64,000 nucleotides of DNA, taken from positions 1,178,001 to 1,242,000 of the forward strand of contig JADJXH010000003.1 of the NCBI GenBank assembly GCA_016715895.1, in the 5' to 3' direction. Positions 15,954 through 22,611 of this stretch are shown here, in pieces; position 1 is the stretch's first letter; each line of letters starts with the position of its first letter. Below the pieces are notes generated by a model. It was not told where the DNA came from and did not search any database. It saw only the letters and a list, made by a program, of their open reading frames with translations. This DNA is from Flavobacteriales bacterium. GTDB taxonomy: Bacteria > Bacteroidota > Bacteroidia > Flavobacteriales_F > PHOS-HE28. The position numbers were made by a program, and so were the translations under genes.

Positions 15954-17065
15954 TGGCCCGCCCCTCCCTGGGCGGTTCACTGCGCGTTCTGCGCTTCAAG
16001 GGGATCGGTGTGCATGTGCACTGGACCTTCCTCCTGTTGCTGGGCTATGTGGCCGTGTCCACCGCGGCGTCCGGCGGCGACCTGCGGGGGGTGTTCCTGC
16101 AACTGGCCTACGTCGGCCTGGTGTTCGTGTGCGTGGTCCTGCACGAATACGGCCACGCGCTCACGGCCCTGCACTACGGCGTGCGCACCCGCGACATCAC
16201 CCTGCTGCCCATCGGCGGCGTGGCCAGCCTGGAGCGCATGCCCGAGGAGCCCATGCAGGAGTTCTGGATCACGCTCGCCGGTCCGCTCGTGAACCTGGTG
16301 ATCGTGGTGCTGGCCGGTGCGCTGCAATGGTCGCTGTTCGGCGGCCTGCATCTGGCTGATCCGCGTGAAGGGGGCGCCCTGCTGCCCGGCCTGCTCTCCT
16401 TCCTCCTCACCGCCAACCTGGGGCTCTTCCTGTTCAACCTGCTTCCGGCCTTCCCCATGGACGGCGGACGCATCCTGCGGGCCCTGCTCGGTCTGCGCCT
16501 GCCACGGGTGCAGGCCACCCGCATCGCCGCGGCCATCGGACGCGCCCTGGCGGCCATCCTCGGCATCGGGGGGCTCTTCTTCGGTGAACCGATGCTCGCC
16601 CTCATCGGCGTGTTCATCTGGTTCGCCGCCGGGGCCGAGGCCCGGATGGTGATGCAGCAGGCCGCCCTGCGCGGAATCACCGTGGGCGAGGTGATGCGCA
16701 CCCGCTTCTGGGCCCTCTCCGCCGAGGCCACGGTCGGCAGGGCCGTGGACGAACTGCTCGCCGGGGGCGATCAGGACCTGGTGGTGCTGCGCGATGGCAC
16801 GCTCGCCGGTGTGGTGACCCGACGCCAGTTGATCGAGGCGTTGCGCGCCCGGCGTGAGGATGCGCGCCTGGAGGAGCTCCCCCCGCGTGCGGTGGAGCCG
16901 GTCTCTCCACAGCAGGGGGCTCAACAGGCCCTGGAGCAGCTCGCGCTTCAGGGGCTGCCGCTGGTGCCCGTGGTCGCGAACGGGTCCGTGGTGGGCGTGC
17001 TGGAGCCGGACAACCTCACGGAGTTCCTCATGGTGCAGGGGGCCCGAGGCCAGGCACCGCGCTGA
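15953..17065 (+). CDS. Site-2-type zinc metalloprotease (M50) with CBS domains
   Basis: A 370-residue membrane protease. The zinc site is VLHEYGHAL (H64, E65, H68) with the third ligand in NLLPAFPMDGGRI (D170). About six hydrophobic segments surround these motifs. The C-terminal third (about 240-360) consists of two CBS domains that usually bind adenine nucleotides and regulate activity. The family performs regulated intramembrane proteolysis, for example of anti-sigma factors. It starts inside the stop of the universal stress gene, so the two form a stress-related operon. It ends 2 bases before a convergent gene. Confidence 0.92.
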   Translation: MARPSLGGSLRVLRFKGIGVHVHWTFLLLLGYVAVSTAASGGDLRGVFLQLAYVGLVFVCVVLHEYGHALTALHYGVRTRDITLLPIGGVASLERMPEEPMQEFWITLAGPLVNLVIVVLAGALQWSLFGGLHLADPREGGALLPGLLSFLLTANLGLFLFNLLPAFPMDGGRILRALLGLRLPRVQATRIAAAIGRALAAILGIGGLFFGEPMLALIGVFIWFAAGAEARMVMQQAALRGITVGEVMRTRFWALSAEATVGRAVDELLAGGDQDLVVLRDGTLAGVVTRRQLIEALRARREDARLEELPPRAVEPVSPQQGAQQALEQLALQGLPLVPVVANGSVVGVLEPDNLTEFLMVQGARGQAPR

Positions 17066-17067
17066 CC

Positions 17068-18012
17068 TCAGACCTTTTTGGGCTTCGGCCGGTAGAGGGT
17101 GAACACCCGGCTGATGTTGAACCCGAAGTGGATGTCACCGTCAAGCCAGTCGCCGGTGGTCTCCGTGATCACGCCACGCTCGAACATCGCCGTGGAGTTG
17201 GTGAAGTGCAGCTGGAACACGTGGCCCCCCGTCTCGATGTCGAAGCCGATGGACAGCGAGTTCTTGAAGCCCGGGTTCGGGTCGTCCAGGCGGTCGGCCT
17301 CCACCACGGACGCGCGCGTTTGGCCGGGGAGCACGTAGAAGTACTCCGCGTTCAGGGCCAGGCGTTTGGTGAGCTTCACGCGGCCGGCCGCACCCATGTT
17401 CAGCACATCGTGGGCCTGTTCGGCGGTGGTCACCAGGTTGCGGTGCACCAGGCCGGGCATCAGCTGCAGGCTCAGGGCCTCGCTGAACTTGCGGCCCACG
17501 ATCAGCTGAAAGGCGTAGCCAAGGCGGTGCGTGAAATAGTCCTCCTGACCGGGAGCGTACCATTCGGTCTTCTCCTTCTCCAGCATGTTGGCGCTCATGC
17601 CGGCGAACACCGAAAGGGTGATGGGCATGCCGCATCCGCTCTGGCACTGGCGGAGGATCTTGTACTTGGCGTAGCCGTCCAGCGTCTTCTGATAGCTGCT
17701 GCGGCCGAAGCCGATCATCAGCCGGTCGGTGACCCCGTACTCCATGCCGATGCGCACGGTGGCCTGGTCCAGGCCGAAGAGCTCGCTGATGCCCAGGTTC
17801 AGGAAGCCGAAGCGATGGCTGATCTTGACGTCCATCACCCCGTGCGCCGTGTTCTCAAGGCTCTGCGCGTTGATCACCCGGGTGGTCTTGAAGCTCGCCG
17901 AGGTGAACTCCTTCTCGGGCTCCTCCTCGCCCAACAGGCCCAACAGGTCGTCCTGGGCATGGAGCGGTGCGAGCGTGGCGATGAAGAACAGGACGGACAG
18001 GGTTCGGCGCAT
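17068..18012 (-). CDS. DUF5777 family outer-membrane beta-barrel protein
   Basis: A 314-residue secreted protein (signal to PLHAQ) with the characteristic opening FTSASFKTTRVINAQSLE, followed by the ISHRFGFLN and LFGLDQATVRIGMEYGVTDRLMIGFGRS segments of DUF5777. Alternating hydrophobic residues fit a barrel of about 12 strands. In Bacteroidota this family is often encoded with YceI and cytochrome-like genes, as here, and may be an outer-membrane component of an extracytoplasmic redox or lipid system (inference). It is the last gene of a five-gene minus-strand operon. Confidence 0.88.
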   Translation of the reverse strand: MRRTLSVLFFIATLAPLHAQDDLLGLLGEEEPEKEFTSASFKTTRVINAQSLENTAHGVMDVKISHRFGFLNLGISELFGLDQATVRIGMEYGVTDRLMIGFGRSSYQKTLDGYAKYKILRQCQSGCGMPITLSVFAGMSANMLEKEKTEWYAPGQEDYFTHRLGYAFQLIVGRKFSEALSLQLMPGLVHRNLVTTAEQAHDVLNMGAAGRVKLTKRLALNAEYFYVLPGQTRASVVEADRLDDPNPGFKNSLSIGFDIETGGHVFQLHFTNSTAMFERGVITETTGDWLDGDIHFGFNISRVFTLYRPKPKKV

Positions 18013-18041
18013 GCGGGTGATGGTTGGTGGGGCTGTCGAAT

Positions 18042-18070
18042 GAACGGCCCCGATGGCATCGGGGCCGTTC
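18042..18070. other. Intra-operon hairpin between yceI and DUF5777
   Basis: A 13-bp perfect stem GAACGGCCCCGAT / ATCGGGGCCGTTC with a 3-base loop stands between the YceI gene and the DUF5777 gene. No T-run follows on the minus strand, so it may be an attenuator or an mRNA-stabilising hairpin rather than a full terminator. Confidence 0.6.
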
Positions 18071-18098
18071 AAAGGTCGATGGGGCGGGCGGCCCGCGA

Positions 18099-18650
18099 TC
18101 ACATCTTCGTGTGGTCCACCTGGACCTTGATCACGATCTCCTTGGCGATGTTGTCGCGCACCATCCCGGGGATGGTGATGTTGTAGTCCTCGGGCTTCAC
18201 GGTGAAGGAGCCCGTTGCACGGATGGCCCCCGTGGGCTCCATGCCCATGGTACCGCTGGCCTTCACGGGCTTGGTCACGCCGTGCAGGGTCAGATCACCC
18301 TCCACGGTGACCGCATGGCTGCCGGGCTTCTTCAGGTCCTCGGCGGTGATGCCGGTGATCTTGCCCTTGAAGGTGGCCTTCGGGAACTTGTCGCTCTCCA
18401 CGTAGTTCTCGTTGAAGTGCTCCTGCATGAGGGCCTTCTCGAACTCGAAGCCCTTCATCAGCACGGCCATCTCGATGGCCCCCGTGGTGGCGTCGAACAC
18501 GCTGGTGGCCTTGTGGTTGTGCGCCTCGATCTTCTCCATCGGCGTGTCGCTGTGGAACGAGATGTGGCCCGTACGGGTGGCATAGCGTTCCTGGGCGGTC
18601 GCGGTGAGCGTGGCGAGGAGCGCGGCGGTGTACAGCAGATGGCGGGTCAT
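18099..18650 (-). CDS. YceI family periplasmic protein
   Basis: A 183-residue YceI-like lipocalin-fold protein with a signal peptide ending in TATAQ. Family phrases include GHISFHSDTPMEKIEAHN, MKGFEFEKALMQEHFNENY and VEGDLTLHGVTKPV. YceI proteins bind polyisoprenoid chains in a barrel-shaped pocket in the periplasm. It lies in an operon with two cytochrome-like lipoproteins, an OB-fold protein and DUF5777, which suggests a role in quinone- or isoprenoid-linked envelope electron transfer (inference). A second YceI is encoded at 25448-26014. Confidence 0.92.
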   Translation of the reverse strand: MTRHLLYTAALLATLTATAQERYATRTGHISFHSDTPMEKIEAHNHKATSVFDATTGAIEMAVLMKGFEFEKALMQEHFNENYVESDKFPKATFKGKITGITAEDLKKPGSHAVTVEGDLTLHGVTKPVKASGTMGMEPTGAIRATGSFTVKPEDYNITIPGMVRDNIAKEIVIKVQVDHTKM

Positions 18651-18682
18651 GGTCATGGGTTCGTTCGGAAGGGTTGCAAGTG

Positions 18683-19093
18683 TCATTCCACAATGGCGCA
18701 GCGCTGCAGGACGACGTCCAAGAGCAGGCCAGTGGAGATGCCTTTGATGCGGACGGGGGTACCGGCGGTCAGTGAGGCGGGTGCGTCGGCCTGTGCGAAC
18801 TGGCAGACCACGCCGGCGAGGGGATCACCGGTCTCCAGCACCACGTCCACCAGCCCGTTCTCGGGGGCCTTCACCTCCCGCACGGTGCCGCTCACCAGGA
18901 GCACCTTTCCGTTGAAGCGCGCGTTCGCGGCGCTCTCATCGGCGGTGTAGGCCTGAAGCAGCGCTGCGGCCTCGATGGTCTCGGCGGCCTCCAGTTCGCC
19001 GGTGGGCGCGGCCGTTCTGTTGTACTCGCGCCAGGCATACCAGCCGCCGCCGACCAGGGCCAGCAGGGCGATGAGGATCACGATCCGTTTCAT
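18683..19093 (-). CDS. Membrane-anchored OB-fold (tRNA_anti-like) protein
   Basis: A 136-residue protein with an N-terminal membrane anchor (residues 5-20) and a C-terminal domain FNGKVLLVSGTVREVKAPENG ... VVCQFAQADAPASLTAGTPVRIKGISTG that matches the OB-fold putative lipoprotein / tRNA_anti-like family. The conserved late Cys in LQRCAIVE is present. Members sit next to DUF5777 and YceI genes in other Bacteroidota. I infer a periplasmic accessory protein; no enzymatic motif is visible. Confidence 0.75.
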   Translation of the reverse strand: MKRIVILIALLALVGGGWYAWREYNRTAAPTGELEAAETIEAAALLQAYTADESAANARFNGKVLLVSGTVREVKAPENGLVDVVLETGDPLAGVVCQFAQADAPASLTAGTPVRIKGISTGLLLDVVLQRCAIVE

Positions 19094-19097
19094 GGGT

Positions 19098-19448
19098 TCA
19101 GTTGTTGGGGGCCCCGGCGTTCACCCAGGCTTCGATCCGCCGGCGGTCACAATCCGGAAGCAACCCGGTGGGTGGCATGGGCGAGGGATCCCCCTGCACC
19201 GCCCGCGATACGAGCGCACCGGCATCCGCAGCGGCCTTGATGCCGGCGTAGCTGCCGAGGTCGGGCGTCTGGGCTCCGGCCACATGGCAGCCGGGTACCG
19301 CGCAGTTCCCTTGGATCAAGGGCTGCACCGTGCCGGAAAAGGTGACGTTCGACACGTCGCAGAGGCGGTTCGGATAGAGCTCCTCCTCCACATCGTAGTA
19401 GCAGCCCCCGAGGGAAAGGGCGAGCAGGGCGGTCAACAGGGTGCGCAT
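19098..19448 (-). CDS. Cytochrome-c-like lipoprotein with CX4CH motif
   Basis: A 116-residue lipoprotein (lipobox region LSLGGC, Cys at residue 17). The single domain reads FSGTVQPLIQGNCAVPGCH, then a C-terminal WVNAGAPNN. The candidate haem-binding motif is C-AVPG-C-H, with four residues between the Cys instead of two. The context (QPLI..NC..PGCH, later MPP and WxxxGAPNN) is that of the small cytochrome-like domains common in Bacteroidota and Planctomycetes. A distal Met could be in SPMPPTG. The start overlaps the stop of the preceding gene (ATGA). Probable periplasmic electron carrier. Confidence 0.75.
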   Translation of the reverse strand: MRTLLTALLALSLGGCYYDVEEELYPNRLCDVSNVTFSGTVQPLIQGNCAVPGCHVAGAQTPDLGSYAGIKAAADAGALVSRAVQGDPSPMPPTGLLPDCDRRRIEAWVNAGAPNN

Positions 19449-20200
19449 CAGTTGTTGGGGGCTCCGTCCTGGATCCAGATGAGGAACTTGTCAATGTCGC
19501 ACTGGGGCAGCATGGGGCCCGTGGGCGGCATCGGGATGCCTTGTGGGTCGTGCGTCACCGAGGCGGCCAGGGTGCCGTCCAGGGCCAGCGTGCTCAGCAC
19601 GGCATGGGTGCCCAGGTTGAGGCCGCCCTGCGGATTGGCACCGCCATGGCAGCCACCGCACCGCTGTTGCACCAGGGGGGCGATGCTCGCCGAGTAGGTG
19701 ACATTCATCGTGTCGCAGACCGCGGAACAGCTGTTGTTCTGCGCACCCTGGTTGATCCATAGCTCGATCAGGGCGATCTGCTGCGCGGTGAGCCCGGGCT
19801 GACCAGGCGGCGGCATCACCTTGTCGGGGTCGGTCTCCGTGAGCGCCTCCATCATGTCGCCATCCTGAACGATGCCGCTGTTGAGCAGGGAGGCGTGGTC
19901 CGTGATCTGGATCCAGTCATTGTCGTCGGTGGCCTGGTCATGGCAGCCAGGCACGGCACAGTTGCTGATCAGGATCGGCAGGACCTGCTGCTGGAAGTAG
20001 ACCACGTTCGGGTCACAATCATCACCGCCACCACCTCCGTTCCCACCATCATCGACCAGCGGAGCGATGGGCGGTTCGTGCTTGCAGCCGGGCAGCATGA
20101 GCAGTAGCAGGATGGCCGCGGCGAACAAGGCAACAGCGCCGACGGTGAGCGCCTGTTCGGTGCGGTGTTGAGGGGTTCCGGCGGCTGGTGGGGACTGCAT
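19448..20200 (-). CDS. Two-domain cytochrome-c-like lipoprotein (CX4CH and CXXCH)
   Basis: A 250-residue lipoprotein with a long cytosolic N-tail, a membrane segment and LMLPGC as lipobox. Two homologous domains follow. The first has ISNCAVPGCH (CX4CH) and ends in WINQGAQNN; the second has VQQRCGGCHGG (classical CXXCH) and ends in WIQDGAPNN. Each has a PMPP or VMPPPG segment that could supply the distal Met. A Gly-rich linker follows the lipid anchor. It heads the five-gene operon. A perfect TAGTTTTG element just upstream supports 20200 as start; the longer open frame overlaps unrelated sequence. Confidence 0.82.
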   Translation of the reverse strand: MQSPPAAGTPQHRTEQALTVGAVALFAAAILLLLMLPGCKHEPPIAPLVDDGGNGGGGGDDCDPNVVYFQQQVLPILISNCAVPGCHDQATDDNDWIQITDHASLLNSGIVQDGDMMEALTETDPDKVMPPPGQPGLTAQQIALIELWINQGAQNNSCSAVCDTMNVTYSASIAPLVQQRCGGCHGGANPQGGLNLGTHAVLSTLALDGTLAASVTHDPQGIPMPPTGPMLPQCDIDKFLIWIQDGAPNN

Positions 20201-20217
20201 CAGATCGCGTAGTGCTG

Positions 20218-20225
20218 CAAAACTA
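20218..20225 (-). promoter_or_regulatory. -7 promoter element TAGTTTTG of the cytochrome/YceI operon
   Basis: TAGTTTTG on the minus strand is an exact match to TAnnTTTG, 17 bases before the start codon at 20200. Confidence 0.6.
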
Positions 20226-20333
20226 GGTCGGGGGTGTGGGCGTGGCCGCCGTTCTTCTGACGAAACGGGCGATCGGGGCGACGGAGCGGGAAAAGGCTTC
20301 CTGGACATGCGATGGTGGGCGGATGCGTTGTGG

Positions 20334-20537
20334 TCAGGAATTGCTGCCGGCGGCCCGCAGTTCGGCCACGGCCACGGCGATCGCGATGGCATCCAGTCCG
20401 TTGTGATACCGCGGCTGGCGATTGAGGAGCAGGATGAGCCCGGGGACCTCATCGGGCCTGCAGCGCAGCAGCCTGCGCAGGTCCTTGCGATCGAGCTGCG
20501 GACCGATGCGCGGGCCGGGGGTGATCCTGGTGGCCAT
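20334..20537 (-). CDS. Possible small protein, hypothetical
   Basis: A 67-residue frame with a plausible composition (basic N-terminus, then LRRLLRCRPDEVPGLILLLNRQ, then an Ala/Val-rich helix) directly downstream of the T9SS gene on the same strand. No family is recognised. If it is not a gene, 20201-20554 is a 354-base spacer whose only other content is the operon promoter at 20218. Confidence 0.4.
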   Translation of the reverse strand: MATRITPGPRIGPQLDRKDLRRLLRCRPDEVPGLILLLNRQPRYHNGLDAIAIAVAVAELRAAGSNS

Positions 20538-20554
20538 GGCCTTACGGTGTCAGC

Positions 20555-21748
20555 TCAACGGGCGAGTACGGTGAAGGCACGCTGCACCACGAGGCCGTTC
20601 CTGTCAGCGACCCGTGCGATGTAGCGCCCGGCGGGCAGCTCGGCGATGCGCGCCGATCGCTGCGGCGATCCCCAGCTCACGCGCTGCACCATCCGGCCAT
20701 CGCTCAGGAAAAGGGTAAGCTCGGCGGGGCCCGCGAAAGGACGGCCCTCCCAGGTCAGCTGGACCGGTCCGTCGGATGGATCCGGGAAGACCAGCAGTCC
20801 GCCTGGTGCAGCATCCTCCGGAACACCGATCGCACCACCGGCCCCGAGCTTGATCGCCGTGCCGTTGATCCCCACCGCCAGCGCAAGGCCATCCTTCGCA
20901 TCCGCCGCTTCGAGCGCGCTGTTCACCGGCGTGCTCATGGCCTGCCAGGTGAGGCCCTCATCAGTGGAGACGTATACCAAACCGTTCTCCCCACAGAGGT
21001 ACACCGCACTGTCATGAGCGCAGGCCACTGCGCCCATCTCCAGGGCGGTTCCTGTCGGGATCACCGCCCAGGAGGCCCCTGCATCCGCTGAGCGCAGCAC
21101 CTCCCCGGTGGCCAGCGGGGCCAGCATCACGCTGCTGTTGATGGGTAGGCTCAACAGGTCGTTGAGGTCCTCGCCCGTGCCTGTGGGCGCGGCGGCCCAG
21201 GTCGCACCGGCGTCGGTGGTGTGGCGCATGGTGCCGTTGCGCCCCGCGATCCACACGTGGGTGGGTTGATCCGCGATCACGGCGTGCAACCGGTCCAGCG
21301 TGCCGGCGTTCTGAACCGTCCAGGTGACGCCATCATCCTCGCTGCGCACCACCTGCCCGTCCCGTCCCACGGCGGTGACCATGGCCCCCGCCGTGGCGAG
21401 CGCTTCGAACCCATCGGGCACACCGGTCGCATGGGTGGTCCAGGTGGCGCCGTCATCCGTGGAGCGGTGCACGGCCCCATCATCACCGGCGATCACGAGC
21501 GCGCCGGACGCGGTGCGCACCAGGGCGTTCACATCATCGTTGGGCACGCCGACCATCGGCATCCAGGTCGATCCACCGTCCATGGTGCGGAGCAGCGTGC
21601 CATCGACACCGCCGATGAAGGCGTGCAGGCCGTCCTCCACGAGAACGGCGGTCAGTTCAACGGAGGTACCGGTCTGGACCGCGGTCCATTGGGCGCCGGT
21701 CGGCAGGGCCAGCATCGCGGCACCGAGCAGGAGCAGTGAGGTTCGCAT
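20555..21748 (-). CDS. T9SS-secreted protein with Ycf48/BNR-like repeats
   Basis: A 397-residue secreted protein with signal MRTSLLLLGAAMLALPTGAQ. Residues about 20-300 form a beta-propeller of repeats of the type DGGSTWMPM, DDGATWTTHATG, DDGVTWTVQNAG and DEGLTWQAMS, each followed by hydrophobic strands, like Ycf48/photosystem assembly and BNR-Asp-box proteins. The last 80 residues (LLVFPDPSDGPVQL ... LPAGRYIARV ... FTVLAR) are a type A T9SS sorting domain. I infer an extracellular protein exported by the type IX system; the ligand is unknown. Confidence 0.85.
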   Translation of the reverse strand: MRTSLLLLGAAMLALPTGAQWTAVQTGTSVELTAVLVEDGLHAFIGGVDGTLLRTMDGGSTWMPMVGVPNDDVNALVRTASGALVIAGDDGAVHRSTDDGATWTTHATGVPDGFEALATAGAMVTAVGRDGQVVRSEDDGVTWTVQNAGTLDRLHAVIADQPTHVWIAGRNGTMRHTTDAGATWAAAPTGTGEDLNDLLSLPINSSVMLAPLATGEVLRSADAGASWAVIPTGTALEMGAVACAHDSAVYLCGENGLVYVSTDEGLTWQAMSTPVNSALEAADAKDGLALAVGINGTAIKLGAGGAIGVPEDAAPGGLLVFPDPSDGPVQLTWEGRPFAGPAELTLFLSDGRMVQRVSWGSPQRSARIAELPAGRYIARVADRNGLVVQRAFTVLAR

Positions 21749-21849
21749 CGTCGTTGGGGTTGATGAGGCGAAACTGGTGGCGCCTCCATCGGGGCGCACG
21801 ATCGGATCGGACGGAACAGGCGAAATGAAGGATGGAGCGGTCCGCGCGC

Positions 21850-22611
21850 TCACTGTCCCGACAACCAGCGCTTGAACGCCGCGCTTCGCTCACTGCTCAC
21901 CACCGCATCCTGGCCATAGGCCGGATCGAGGATCACCTTCACACGGCTCTTGCTGTAGGCGAGCAGCTCTTTGATCGCCTGGATGTGTGTGATCACCTGC
22001 CGGTTGATCCGGTGGAACTTCTCGGGATCGAGCTGCTTCTCCAGGCGGTCGAGGCTCTCATCGAGCGGCAGGTCGCGTCCTTCGCGTGTACGGAGGAAGG
22101 TGTTCTTCTCCAGCGAGTGGATGTAGGCGATGTCGTCGGGGACGACCACCCGGAAGTGGTCGCCGTAGCGGATGAGAAAGCGTTTGATGAAGGCGTGCGG
22201 TACGTCCACATCCGCCCTCGCCGAAGGCGGGGCAAGGGCCGCAAGGTCGCGGACCGGGCCGAGCCGTTCGACGCGCTCGATGGCCTCGTGGAGCTCGGCG
22301 GCCTTGATGGGCTTCAGCAGATAGTCCACGGCGTTCACACGGAAGGCCTTCAGGGCGTGGGCATCGTAGGCCGTGGTGAACACCACGGGGCAGTCCACGG
22401 TGGTCCGCTCGAAGACCTTGAAGCTCTCGCCGTCGGCGAGCTGCACATCGAAGAAGGCCAGATCGGGCGCTTCGTGCGCGGCGAACCACTCCACCGCCTC
22501 ATGCACGCTCTCCACCACACGGAGGACCACGGCATCGGGTCGCACCTCGGCGAGCAACCTGCGCATCCGCTGGGCGGCGGCAGGCTCATCCTCCACGATA
22601 AGGATCTTCAT
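21850..22611 (-). CDS. LytTR-type response regulator
   Basis: A 253-residue regulator with an N-terminal receiver domain (acidic residues E7-D8, phospho-acceptor D55 in FFDVQLADG, K in LLKPIKAAEL) and a C-terminal LytTR DNA-binding domain (FLIRYGDHFRVVVPDDIAYIHS ... FHRINRQVITHIQAI). It overlaps the sensor kinase gene by 4 bases and is its evident partner. LytTR regulators bind direct repeats upstream of targets; none could be identified with confidence here. Confidence 0.93.
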   Translation of the reverse strand: MKILIVEDEPAAAQRMRRLLAEVRPDAVVLRVVESVHEAVEWFAAHEAPDLAFFDVQLADGESFKVFERTTVDCPVVFTTAYDAHALKAFRVNAVDYLLKPIKAAELHEAIERVERLGPVRDLAALAPPSARADVDVPHAFIKRFLIRYGDHFRVVVPDDIAYIHSLEKNTFLRTREGRDLPLDESLDRLEKQLDPEKFHRINRQVITHIQAIKELLAYSKSRVKVILDPAYGQDAVVSSERSAAFKRWLSGQ

